A stretch of 64,000 nt of DNA, taken from contig NZ_LILB01000009.1 in assembly GCF_001274945.1 (NCBI RefSeq), positions 62,001 through 126,000 of the forward strand, given 5' to 3'. The stretch is from Viridibacillus arvi (GTDB lineage Bacteria > Bacillota > Bacilli > Bacillales_A > Planococcaceae). Positions 33,269-41,666 of the stretch are shown piece by piece; the first letter of the stretch is position 1; the number at the start of each line of letters is the position of its first letter. The position numbers and the translations under genes were made by a program. The notes beneath the pieces were generated by a model that was not told the origin of the DNA, did not search any database, and was given only the letters and a program-made list of their open reading frames with translations.

Positions 33269-33760
33269 TTAGTACTTTTTTAATTGATGGGCAAACTTTG
33301 TTTCCTTTAGGCGAACTGCGATAATGCAACCAAACAAAGCTCCACTAACGCTTGATACAAGAAAAGCAGGCATAAAGAATAGAGCAGTAAATGAAGTGCC
33401 CATTAAAATTTTGGCATATGGTACTGCCAACAATGAAGCGAGTATACCAGTACCAACAGCTTCTCCAACAGCTGCTAGCCATACTTTACCGTAATGCTTG
33501 TAGAGCATACCCGCTAAAAAAGCTCCAATCATACCACCAGGAAATGCGAGTAATGAACCAGTGCCGGTTATTAGCCGAACAAGTCCAGTAAGAAATGCAA
33601 TTAGAACAGCGGAGCCAGGTCCTAGCATTACAGCAGCTAGGACATTTATAGCATGTTGAATAGGATAAGCACGTGCAATACCTGTTGGAAATGATACAAA
33701 AACAGATCCTGCAACGGCAATAGCGACAAACATGGCTATTGCCGTTTTGCGTGAAGTCAT
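33269..33760 (-). CDS. thiW: thiazole uptake protein ThiW (ECF S component)
   Basis: This 163-residue membrane protein with five or six helices matches ThiW, the predicted substrate-binding component for hydroxyethylthiazole of an energy-coupling-factor transporter: FPTGIARAYPIQHAINVLAAVMLGPGSAV and LLAFPGGMIGAFLAGMLYK. It needs a shared EcfAA'T module, not in this window. It is the last gene of the TPP-regulated operon, overlapping thiE by 4 bp; its partner enzyme is ThiM, which phosphorylates the imported thiazole. Confidence 0.9.
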   Translation of the reverse strand: MTSRKTAIAMFVAIAVAGSVFVSFPTGIARAYPIQHAINVLAAVMLGPGSAVLIAFLTGLVRLITGTGSLLAFPGGMIGAFLAGMLYKHYGKVWLAAVGEAVGTGILASLLAVPYAKILMGTSFTALFFMPAFLVSSVSGALFGCIIAVRLKETKFAHQLKKY

Positions 33761-34410
33761 GTAATCTTCGCCACCTGTTGTAAGACATGTAGTAATTGTC
33801 GTGTGGCTACAAATGGTTCATTATGTGTTGCGATAGCAGAGATGAGCGAAACACCATCTGCCCCTGCTCTGATAACAGTTTGACAATTATCAATTGTAAT
33901 ACCACCAATACCAACAATAGGTAAGGAGGGATAAGTAGCAGCTGTTTGTTCAATTAAAGTTGTACCAGCAGGGGAATTAGCATCCGGCTTGGAGGTAGTA
34001 GCGAAAACTGGTCCAATACCAACGTAATCAGCACCTGCATTTATTGCAGCAGTCACCTCTGTTAATGAATGAGTGGAAACACCTAGAATTTTATTTAGAC
34101 CGATCTTTTCGCGTACTGTATTAGCACTAGCATCATCTTGGCCGACGTGCACACCATCTGCATCTAGAGCGATTGCTAAATTTACATCGTCATTGATAAT
34201 GAAAGGTAAATGATATTTTTTACACAGGGCTTGGCATGCTTTAGCAAAATTTAATTTATCTTCCCCGGTGAGTGCATTTTCTCCTTTTTCTCTGAATTGA
34301 AAGAGGGTAATGCCACCACGAAGAGCTTCTTCTAAAACAACGAGCGGATCGTGTTCTTCGACATTTTGACTCCCCATAATGAAATATAATTGAAGTTGTT
34401 CTCTATTCAA
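33757..34410 (-). CDS. thiE: thiamine-phosphate synthase ThiE
   Basis: This 217-residue TIM-barrel enzyme joins HMP pyrophosphate and thiazole phosphate to thiamin phosphate. Visible motifs are GITLFQFREKGENALTG, NDDVNLAIALDADGVHVGQDD, GIGPVFATTSKPD and the phosphate loop VGIGGI with GADGVSLISAI. It overlaps thiD by 8 bp and thiW by 4 bp. Confidence 0.95.
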   Translation of the reverse strand: MNREQLQLYFIMGSQNVEEHDPLVVLEEALRGGITLFQFREKGENALTGEDKLNFAKACQALCKKYHLPFIINDDVNLAIALDADGVHVGQDDASANTVREKIGLNKILGVSTHSLTEVTAAINAGADYVGIGPVFATTSKPDANSPAGTTLIEQTAATYPSLPIVGIGGITIDNCQTVIRAGADGVSLISAIATHNEPFVATRQLLHVLQQVAKIT

Positions 34411-35236
34411 TGATCATAACTTCCTTTCGGGCCTTTTCTGAAAGTTTACGATAGGCCCAATGATTTGTCGGTCCATGACCAGTGCCCAATTGTAGTCCAT
34501 TCGCTATAGCGGCCTGTATAAAATATTTCGCATCGATTACTGCATCTGAAGCGGTGAAACCTTGTGCCAAACGAGCTGCAATAGCGGCTGAGAATGTACA
34601 ACCTGTACCGTGTGTATCTTTCGTGTCGATTCTTTCAGAACGCATAATGAATCGTTCACCTTTTGCTGATAAAAATAAATCCTCCGCATAATCTTTTGTA
34701 TCGCGGTGCCCACCTTTTAAGACAACGGCTTTAGCACCCATTGTAATTAGCCGATTTGCAGCATTCTCTACATCACTATCTGATCTAATTGTTAAACCTG
34801 TGAGTACTTCAGCTTCAGGAATATTAGGTGTAATAATGGTTGCGAGTGGTAGTAGCTCATTTTTCATCGAGTGAACAGCTTCATTTAATAGAAGTGATGC
34901 CCCGCCTTTTGCAATCATGACTGGATCAATGACGAGCATTGGAAGGTCATAACTTTTTAATGTTTTAGCTACTCCGTGGATAATTTCTGCTGAAAAGAGC
35001 ATCCCAGTTTTAATAGCTCCTACTTTAAAGTCATCAAGGACAGCTTTGATTTGGCTGACTACATTGTTAACTTCTAAGGCATAAACGTCGTGAACACCTA
35101 GTGTATTTTGTGAAGTCACTGCTGTGATTGCAGACGTACCAAATGCACCAAGCTCTTGAAATGTTTTTAAATCGGCTTGGATACCTGCTCCACCACCACT
35201 ATCGGAACCTGCGATTGTCATAGCAACACTTGTCAT
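34403..35236 (-). CDS. thiD: HMP/HMP-phosphate kinase ThiD
   Basis: This 277-residue ribokinase-like enzyme phosphorylates the pyrimidine moiety twice for thiamin synthesis. It begins TIAGSDSGGGAGIQADLKTFQELG, has DPVMIAKGG near residue 105, and the anion-hole and catalytic aspartate in DTHGTGCTFSAAIAA. A typical fused C-terminal domain is absent. It overlaps thiM by 4 bp. Confidence 0.95.
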   Translation of the reverse strand: MTSVAMTIAGSDSGGGAGIQADLKTFQELGAFGTSAITAVTSQNTLGVHDVYALEVNNVVSQIKAVLDDFKVGAIKTGMLFSAEIIHGVAKTLKSYDLPMLVIDPVMIAKGGASLLLNEAVHSMKNELLPLATIITPNIPEAEVLTGLTIRSDSDVENAANRLITMGAKAVVLKGGHRDTKDYAEDLFLSAKGERFIMRSERIDTKDTHGTGCTFSAAIAARLAQGFTASDAVIDAKYFIQAAIANGLQLGTGHGPTNHWAYRKLSEKARKEVMIIE

Positions 35237-36042
35237 ATTTGAATATCCTCTTTTTCTACAATTTTCATATTGTCACGTAAATCTTCTGAAGTAAGAGAAT
35301 ATAAACTGTTAATCATTTCAACTGCAAATGTGCCCGGAGCATTGGCTGTTTTTGCAGCCCTTTCTCCAATTTGTTTGTAAAATGAGAGAGCATTGGCTGT
35401 TGCTTGCAAATGATGGCCTTCTGAAACAGTAAGAAATGCACCTGTCACCGCGCTAAGCAAGCACCCGGAGCCTGTAATTAGTGGCATTAAGTCATGCCCA
35501 CCATCTATTTGAATTGTCGTTTGGCCATCGGTTACGGAATCTTCAACACCAGTGACTGCAACAATACAGTTAAGCCGTTTAGCAACTTGTTTAGCAGTCA
35601 GTTGTACATCTATTTGACCTTCACCAGCATCAGCTCCCCTTGATTGCCATTCGATATTACCGAGTGTAGCAAGTTCACCTACATTACAGCGGATAGCCGT
35701 CACCTGGACTTCCTTTAAAATGGTTGTCACGGAGTTCCTGCGAAACTCACTAGCACCTACGCCAACTGGGTCAAGAACAACGGGAATACCTTTTTTGTTG
35801 GCACTTTTACCGGCCTCAATGATGGATAAAACAGTTCCTTGATCAAGAGTACCGATGTTAAGAACTGTACAGTCTGCTAGAGCAGCCATGTCAGCTACTT
35901 CCTCGATTCCCTCTGCCATCATAGGGGAAGCACCTAGAGCGAGGAGACCATTAGCTTGGAAATTGGCAACAACGATATTGGCAATATTGTGGACTAGCGG
36001 TTTTTTGACACGTAACTTTTCAAGAAAATGTTGTTGACCCAT
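35233..36042 (-). CDS. thiM: hydroxyethylthiazole kinase ThiM
   Basis: This 269-residue kinase phosphorylates salvaged hydroxyethylthiazole. Motifs: KPLVHNIANIVVANFQANGLLALGASPMM at the N-terminus, VVLDPVGVGAS, RCNVGEL, and the catalytic-loop variant ITGSGCLLSAVTGAF (Cys and Gly conserved). It shares one base with the tenA stop region and overlaps thiD by 4 bp. Confidence 0.95.
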   Translation of the reverse strand: MGQQHFLEKLRVKKPLVHNIANIVVANFQANGLLALGASPMMAEGIEEVADMAALADCTVLNIGTLDQGTVLSIIEAGKSANKKGIPVVLDPVGVGASEFRRNSVTTILKEVQVTAIRCNVGELATLGNIEWQSRGADAGEGQIDVQLTAKQVAKRLNCIVAVTGVEDSVTDGQTTIQIDGGHDLMPLITGSGCLLSAVTGAFLTVSEGHHLQATANALSFYKQIGERAAKTANAPGTFAVEMINSLYSLTSEDLRDNMKIVEKEDIQI

Positions 36043-36731
36043 TATTTAGTCAACTCCTTTTCGTAATGTCCAATTGTCCATTGTTGTTTCGTCCATGCCA
36101 TTTCCCAGAAATGCCATTCATAATAACTACTTTTACGGAAATGTTCTTTTAGTTGTTGAATACGTGCAGGAGGTAAGTCTTCGGCAAGTTCATTCATGCG
36201 ATTAATTTGTTCTTCTACTAATTCTCCGAACCACTCAGAACCATATGTTTGAATCCATTTATCATAAATAGGGTGATTAGGTTTTGAATCTTTTAGGCGT
36301 TCACCGATTTCATAATAAAGCCAGTAGCAAGGAAGTATTGCAGCAAGAGTATCTGCTAAATCACCATTGTTTGCAGAACGATACATATGAGATACATATT
36401 CATATGCTGTCGGTGCAGGCTCAAATGCCGTAAGCTCTTCATCTGTAATTTCTAACATAGTAAAAAATTGCTCATGAAGTGACAATTCTGCAATGCATGT
36501 TGATTCAGCATGTTTGGCAAAACGTTGTGTAGTATGTAAATCATTTGCCTTTACTGCTCCTAGTGCTTGCACCTTTGCAAAGTGGGTTAAATAATATGCA
36601 TCTTGTTGTACGTAATATTGGAAAATATCAAGAGGCAAAGTACCTGCTGCTAATGATTTTACAAACGGATGTTGAAAGCTACCTTCCCATAAATCATTAC
36701 ATTCTTGTCTTACTTCTTCACAAAATGTCAT
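36042..36731 (-). CDS. tenA: aminopyrimidine aminohydrolase TenA (thiaminase II)
   Basis: This 229-residue all-helical enzyme hydrolyses aminomethyl-HMP from degraded thiamin to HMP. Conserved parts are FVKSLAAGTLPLDIFQYYVQQDAYYL, AESTCIAELSLHEQFF, and ILPCYWLYYEIG with the catalytic cysteine, plus a terminal WHFWEMAW. The open frame extends upstream to 36905, but that part is the TPP riboswitch; ATG 36731, eight bases after GGGGTGC, gives the family N-terminus. It is the first gene of the thiamin salvage operon. Confidence 0.94.
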   Translation of the reverse strand: MTFCEEVRQECNDLWEGSFQHPFVKSLAAGTLPLDIFQYYVQQDAYYLTHFAKVQALGAVKANDLHTTQRFAKHAESTCIAELSLHEQFFTMLEITDEELTAFEPAPTAYEYVSHMYRSANNGDLADTLAAILPCYWLYYEIGERLKDSKPNHPIYDKWIQTYGSEWFGELVEEQINRMNELAEDLPPARIQQLKEHFRKSSYYEWHFWEMAWTKQQWTIGHYEKELTK

Positions 36732-36764
36732 CTTTATGCACCCCAATTTCATTTTTTTGAAAAC

Positions 36765-36797
36765 AAAAAGCCGCCCCTGATCTGTGTCAGTAGGCGG
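36765..36797 (-). terminator. TPP riboswitch terminator
   Basis: On the minus strand GCCGCC...GGGGCGGC forms a stem with a loop containing CAGATCAG, followed by TTTTTG. It lies between the aptamer and tenA and should form when TPP is bound. Confidence 0.88.
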
Positions 36798-36834
36798 CGA
36801 GCAATCATTTTCAATAAAACAAAATAGACTGATA

Positions 36835-36923
36835 GCGCCACTTCCCTCCGCTGGTATGAGCCAGATCAGGTTCCAAGGGTCCGCAGTACTCTGCGTCTCA
36901 GCCAATTAATGACTCCCCTAGTG
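36835..36923 (-). promoter_or_regulatory. TPP riboswitch (THI element)
   Basis: On the minus strand the aptamer reads ACTAGGGGAGTC, GGCTGAGACG, GACCCTTGGAACCTGATC, TGGCTCATACCAGCGGAGG and GAAGTGG, the standard THI-box sequence and order. TPP binding should turn off the tenA-thiM-thiD-thiE-thiW operon. Confidence 0.97.
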
Positions 36924-37097
36924 GTTAAAAAGCGATTTAGTTTTCAACATCAATATAACATAAAAATTGGAATTAGCAAGGTGTATTTAAACAAAGTAAA
37001 TAGATTGTAATAAATGGCATTAAGCCATAGATATGAGCCAAATTCTATGTTAAGATACAAATTATCTGAATTTTATAGTGGGAAGCAAGGTGTTTAG

Positions 37098-38468
37098 ATG
37101 GGCGCTACAGCAACAGTGAAAGGGCCAGAAGAGAAATTGAATTTATTCCATTTAACTTGGCCGATTTTTTTAGAAGTATTTTTATTTATGTTAATGGGGC
37201 TTGCTGATACATTTATGCTGAGTGCATTATCTGATGATGCGGTATCAGGAGTAGGAGCAGCCAATCAATATATTCATATAGCAATTTTAATTTTAGAAGT
37301 AATAGGAAACGGGGCATCGATTGTTGTTGCTCAATACTTAGGGTCTAAGCGTTATTTGGAGGCAGCCAAAATTTCAGCACTAGCCGTTTCCTTGAATTTA
37401 GTTATTGGGTTAATAATGAGTGTCGCTTTCGTGATTTTCTCGAAAAATATTATGATTGCGATGAATTTACAAGGTGATGTACTTGAGTACGCTAGTAAAT
37501 ATTTATTCATTGTTGGGGGAGCTATTTTCCTACAAGCAATCATCAACTCATTAGCAGCGATTATTCGTGTGCATGGTTGGACGAAACAGACGATGTATGT
37601 GTCACTTGGAATGAATATTTTTCACGTAATAGGGAACTATGTTTTGATTTTCGGTAAATTTGGCTTCCCTGAACTAGGAGTGCAAGGTGCGGCAATTTCA
37701 TCGGTCGTCAGCCGTGTTTTAGCTCTACTAGTATTCTTCTGGCTATTGTATCAAGCGCTAGAGGTACGAATTAAATTTCAATACTACGTGTCGTTATCAA
37801 AAGAATACATCGGTAAGATTTTGCAAATTGGGCTTCCATCTGCATTTGAGCAGGTGATGTACCAAGGTTGTCAAATTGTCTTCTTATACTATGTGACGTA
37901 TTTAGGTGCAGAATCACTAGCAGCTCGGCAATATGCTTATAATATTTCAATGTTCACCTATTTATTTGCCATAGCAATTGGTACAGGAACTGCTATTATG
38001 GTTGGCAGATACGTTGGTGCCAATGAAAAGGATGCAGCATATAAACAATTATGGGTTAGCATAAAATGGGCGATTATATTCACATTAGTGATGGTAGCAG
38101 TGGTCGTTATTTTCCGCTATCCATTGATGCGTCTATTTACTGATAATCCAGAGGTTATAAAAATTGGTGCGGCAGTGTTAGTGTGTAGTATTTTGTTAGA
38201 AACAGGACGTACATTTAATATTACGATTATTAATTCATTGCGTGCTTCAGGTGATGCAAAATATCCGTTAATCATTGGATTTTTCTCGATGGTTTGTATG
38301 AGCTTACCACTTGGTTATTTACTTGTATTCCAATTAGACATGGGTTTAATAGGTGTGTGGTTGGCAATTGCAGCAGATGAATGGTTCCGAGCTATTCTTG
38401 TTTTCTTTAGATGGAAAAGTCGCCGCTGGGAAAGATATGCTCTCGTTGCGCCTGACAAAACGAAATAA
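37098..38468 (+). CDS. MATE family efflux transporter
   Basis: This 456-residue protein with 12 helices in two repeated bundles fits the MATE family (NorM/DinF-like): LTWPIFLEVFLFMLMGLADTFMLS at the start, GNGASIVVAQYLGSKR, and the second-half counterpart GTGTAIMVGRYVGANEKDAA. It exports drugs or metabolites by sodium or proton antiport. AAGGTG lies upstream of ATG 37098. It diverges from the thi operon and is followed by a terminator. Confidence 0.92.
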   Translation: MGATATVKGPEEKLNLFHLTWPIFLEVFLFMLMGLADTFMLSALSDDAVSGVGAANQYIHIAILILEVIGNGASIVVAQYLGSKRYLEAAKISALAVSLNLVIGLIMSVAFVIFSKNIMIAMNLQGDVLEYASKYLFIVGGAIFLQAIINSLAAIIRVHGWTKQTMYVSLGMNIFHVIGNYVLIFGKFGFPELGVQGAAISSVVSRVLALLVFFWLLYQALEVRIKFQYYVSLSKEYIGKILQIGLPSAFEQVMYQGCQIVFLYYVTYLGAESLAARQYAYNISMFTYLFAIAIGTGTAIMVGRYVGANEKDAAYKQLWVSIKWAIIFTLVMVAVVVIFRYPLMRLFTDNPEVIKIGAAVLVCSILLETGRTFNITIINSLRASGDAKYPLIIGFFSMVCMSLPLGYLLVFQLDMGLIGVWLAIAADEWFRAILVFFRWKSRRWERYALVAPDKTK

Positions 38469-38520
38469 ATTGATTAAATGTGAATTTTGTAAGTGATAAA
38501 TTAGTAATTCTTGAGATTTT

Positions 38521-38557
38521 AATCGCTGATGGCATAAGTCATCAGTGATTTTTTTAT
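38521..38557 (+). terminator. terminator after MATE gene
   Basis: The stem AATCGCTGATG / CATCAGTGATT (one G-T pair) is followed by TTTTTTATT. Confidence 0.85.
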
Positions 38558-38695
38558 TGTAAAAAGATTACTTACTGTTCGTAAGAATCCCTATTATCAA
38601 CATGTTCATGCACGCCCCTTGATATTTTATCCTTAGCCAATCAACACTTTGTTTTGTATACTTGGTAAAGAAGATTAATGAACGAGGTGTTTGGC

Positions 38696-39556
38696 ATGGC
38701 ATTGCCGAGAAAAGTAGCGAGTGCTAATTATATGAGAGAGAATCAAGAGCTGTTTGCTTGTCCAATTTGTGGGGACGAGATGACGGTGACGGATGATTGT
38801 AGCGTTGTTTGTGATAATCGACATTCTTTCGATATTGCAAAACAAGGCTATGTAAATTTCATGACGCATGCTGCGACTTCAATGTATGGCAAAGATTTAT
38901 TTGAAGCGCGTAAGCTGGTTATTGAAAGTGGATTGTATGCACCGATGCATACAGCGATTTGTGATTTACTAAAGCAGATGAATACTAATGTTGCCGTATT
39001 AGATACAGGTTGCGGAGAAGGATCGCATTTAGAAAGTATTAAAAATAAATTCCAGGAGCAGTCTGATAACCGTTTTGTTGGAGTAGGTATTGATATCGCA
39101 AAAGAAGGAATTATTGCAGCAGGACGGCATTATAATGACATGATTTGGTGTGTCGGTGATCTAGCAAAAAGTCCGTATCAACAAGCAAGTTTTAATGCAA
39201 TATTAAATATTTTATCACCTGCTAATTACACTGAGTTTAAACGACTTTTGAAGCCGAATGGGTTGGTTATTAAAGTAGTACCACAAAGTGGATATTTACA
39301 GCAATTACGTGCTTTATTCTTTGCAGATTCTGAAAAGGAATCTTATTCAAATGAACTTACTGTCGAACGGTTCAAGGAGAATTTCCTTGAGGTTGAGGTA
39401 AAGCGCATTACGCAAACAATAGAAATAAATCAGGAACTGGTACCTTTATTAATGCATATGACACCAATGGGCTGGCATCAAAAAAATGAAGATGTAGCCG
39501 CCACAAATTTAACTGAAATTACGATTGATTTAGATATACTAATTGGGAAAATGTAA
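38696..39556 (+). CDS. rlmA: 23S rRNA guanine-N1 methyltransferase, RlmA family
   Basis: This 286-residue protein has the RlmA layout: a zinc finger (C22, C25, C39, H43 in CPICG and CDNRHSFD) then an SAM-dependent methyltransferase domain with VLDTGCGEGSHL. The group methylates a guanine in the helix 35 region of 23S rRNA (G745 or G748); Gram-positive members are often RlmA(II), linked to tylosin resistance. The motif LNILSPANY replaces the usual F-x-P-C-x. ATG 38696, six bases after GAGGTG, is preferred over ATG 38678. Confidence 0.88.
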   Translation: MALPRKVASANYMRENQELFACPICGDEMTVTDDCSVVCDNRHSFDIAKQGYVNFMTHAATSMYGKDLFEARKLVIESGLYAPMHTAICDLLKQMNTNVAVLDTGCGEGSHLESIKNKFQEQSDNRFVGVGIDIAKEGIIAAGRHYNDMIWCVGDLAKSPYQQASFNAILNILSPANYTEFKRLLKPNGLVIKVVPQSGYLQQLRALFFADSEKESYSNELTVERFKENFLEVEVKRITQTIEINQELVPLLMHMTPMGWHQKNEDVAATNLTEITIDLDILIGKM

Positions 39557-39561
39557 AACCG

Positions 39562-39592
39562 TCCTCCGCCTTTATTAGCGGGGGATATTTTT
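39562..39592 (+). terminator. terminator after rlmA
   Basis: The stem TCCTCCGC / GCGGGGGA (one G-T pair) is followed by TATTTTT. Confidence 0.75.
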
Positions 39593-39597
39593 AATTA

Positions 39598-39625
39598 GAA
39601 ACTTTTTCCTTATATTAGACGTAAT
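39598..39625 (+). promoter_or_regulatory. SigW-like (ECF) promoter upstream of ydbST
   Basis: GAAAC (39598-39602) followed after 17 bases by CGTAAT (39620-39625) resembles the SigW consensus (GAAAC-N16/17-CGTA). It lies about 20 bases upstream of ydbS. In B. subtilis ydbST belongs to the SigW regulon, which fits. Confidence 0.6.
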
Positions 39626-39645
39626 AGTAAAGAAGGAGTGGTTGG

Positions 39646-40140
39646 ATGTATTTAAAGATTGAAGCGCCACAGCGATGTATTTCTAGAGAAGCTGTAAAGG
39701 TTTGGCGTATGACTGAAACATTAACAAATACAGGGATTATAGCTGTTCTTGGAGTCCTCTACTATTTACATATTCACTTTGAGTGGAAAGAATGGATTGG
39801 ATGGATTGTCTTAGCGCTTATAGTAGTAACTTTCTTGACTGCAATTTGGGAAATCTTATTTAAACCGAGTTTTATGCAAAAGTATTGGCGGTATGATGTA
39901 AATGAGGAATTTATTCAATTAAAGTACGGGGCTTTTAAAGAAGTTAATGAATTAGTTCCAATGACAAAGGTACAGTCTGTAGAATTAATTCAAGGGCCGT
40001 TAATGCGCAAATACGATTTGTATTCAATTCAGATTGGTACTATGGGAACAGAACATGTAATCCCTGCCGTTTCTGAGAAAGAGGCATTTGAATTACGGGA
40101 TCAAATTGCGCATTATGCAAAAATTAAGGAAGTGGAATGA
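39646..40140 (+). CDS. ydbS: bacterial PH-like domain membrane protein YdbS
   Basis: This 164-residue protein has two close N-terminal helices (about 27-70) and a YdbS/bPH_2 (DUF304) domain: FIQLKYGAFKEVNELVPMTKVQSVELIQGPLMRKYDLYSIQIGT. It matches B. subtilis YdbS in length and architecture. YdbS and YdbT act together at the membrane; in B. subtilis they are linked to resistance to some antimicrobial compounds. GAAGGAG precedes ATG 39646, and ydbT overlaps its stop by 4 bp. Confidence 0.9.
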   Translation: MYLKIEAPQRCISREAVKVWRMTETLTNTGIIAVLGVLYYLHIHFEWKEWIGWIVLALIVVTFLTAIWEILFKPSFMQKYWRYDVNEEFIQLKYGAFKEVNELVPMTKVQSVELIQGPLMRKYDLYSIQIGTMGTEHVIPAVSEKEAFELRDQIAHYAKIKEVE

Positions 40141-41615
40141 TGACGCAACCATTGAAAAGATTGCATCCGCTTGTACTAATATTCGATCTGTATAAACTAG
40201 TTAAAAGTAATATAATCTTTTTTCTTTTTCTTTTTTTATTAAATATGGGTTCTGAAAAATGGTGGATTCAAACAGCGAAATGGATATTCTTGGGCTATGT
40301 TGTGATAATGCTTTTTTTAAGTATTGGTAAATGGATAACATATAGATATGTGATAAAGAATGATGCTTTCTATATTAAGTCGGGAATTTTTTCGAAAAGT
40401 GAGCGGACTATTCCATTTTTAAAAGTGCAGAATGTCCAACGCCAAACGACTGTTTTTCATAAAATTTTTAAAGTGACGTCATTAACTCTAGAAACAGCAA
40501 CTGTTGGTGATGAAAGCTCCATTATATTTGACGTAATTTCTAGAGTAGAAGCAGAAAGTATAGAGAGCGCAGTTACAGAAACTCGTGAACAGAAGAAAAT
40601 TATTGAACAATCATCAGTTGGGTTGTTTGAAGAGCAAGTTGTGGTTGTAGAACCAGAGAAGAATGATAAAAAAGTGATCCATTTTACACCGACAAAAAAG
40701 GATTTGGTGAAGGCGTCTTTTACTTCACTTAGTTTTTTAATTTTAATTCCAATCATTTTTAAATTGGATGATGTTATTAAGCTCGATGTATTTAGAGATG
40801 AAGTGACGAATGCTTTGAAATGGGGGTGGGCAATCTTAGCTGCTATATTAATCGGCGTACTACTTATTTCCATTGCGATTGGTATGGTTCATACCTTTAT
40901 TAAGTATGGCAAGTATGAAATTTCATCGGATACTCAGAAGGTTTATATTAAAAAAGGTGTCTTAGATGAATCAATTTTTTCAATTCGCAAAGAGAAGATA
41001 CAGGCTGTTGAGATTTCGCAATCTTTCATGAAGAGAATTCTCGGATTAGCTGAGGTAAAACTAATTAGCGCTGGAAACACTACAATTGGGGAGGTAGAGT
41101 CGAATACACTTTATCCATTTTTACCCGTGAGAAAGGCATATACATTGATAAGTGAGTTACTTCCAGATTATCAAGTAGTAGAAAGTATGCATGAATTGCC
41201 TAAAAGAGCATTTTGGATTCGTATGATTCGTCCAAGCTATATTTGGCTTATTGCAACTGCATTAATTTGGTATTTCAAGCCTTCATTGTGGTGGGTTTCT
41301 GTAGTATTACTTCTAATTATATATTCTTCACGCATATTAGATTATAAAAATAGCCGATATTTACTGAATCAGTCATTTATTCAAATGAAAACAGGTGGAT
41401 TTTCTACCGTATTATTTATTACAAAGCGTAGTCAAGTTATTGAAGTGAAGACAGAACGGTCGAAGTTGCAACGGTACTTCAAGTTAGCTTCAATTAAAAC
41501 GGTAAACCGAGCAAAACCAGTGCTACATAAGGAGCTTCTTGATGTGCCTCACGAGGCTGCATCTGAGTTTTACAGTTGGTATGTAGATAGAACCAAAGAA
41601 GTCAAAATACAATAA
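40137..41615 (+). CDS. ydbT: PH-domain membrane protein YdbT
   Basis: This 492-residue protein contains three YdbS-type PH-like domains separated by helix pairs: FYIKSGIFSKSERTIPFLKVQNVQRQTTVFHKIF, VYIKKGVLDESIFSIRKEKIQAVEISQSF, and FIQMKTGGFSTVLFITKRSQVIEVKTERS. The middle contains a charged linker (about 160-185). Size and pattern match B. subtilis YdbT (493 residues). It probably forms a membrane complex with YdbS; biochemical role is unknown. It overlaps ydbS by 4 bp and may be under the SigW-like promoter. Confidence 0.9.
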   Translation: MMTQPLKRLHPLVLIFDLYKLVKSNIIFFLFLFLLNMGSEKWWIQTAKWIFLGYVVIMLFLSIGKWITYRYVIKNDAFYIKSGIFSKSERTIPFLKVQNVQRQTTVFHKIFKVTSLTLETATVGDESSIIFDVISRVEAESIESAVTETREQKKIIEQSSVGLFEEQVVVVEPEKNDKKVIHFTPTKKDLVKASFTSLSFLILIPIIFKLDDVIKLDVFRDEVTNALKWGWAILAAILIGVLLISIAIGMVHTFIKYGKYEISSDTQKVYIKKGVLDESIFSIRKEKIQAVEISQSFMKRILGLAEVKLISAGNTTIGEVESNTLYPFLPVRKAYTLISELLPDYQVVESMHELPKRAFWIRMIRPSYIWLIATALIWYFKPSLWWVSVVLLLIIYSSRILDYKNSRYLLNQSFIQMKTGGFSTVLFITKRSQVIEVKTERSKLQRYFKLASIKTVNRAKPVLHKELLDVPHEAASEFYSWYVDRTKEVKIQ

Positions 41616-41666
41616 GTAGTTTTAATGTGCATAGAATGGGAATAATGGAAGCAGAGGTGAATGATT

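Noticed and set aside
36732..36905. N-terminal extension of the tenA reading frame
   Set aside because: The extension runs through the TPP riboswitch aptamer and terminator; ATG 36731 has its own ribosome site and gives the family N-terminus.
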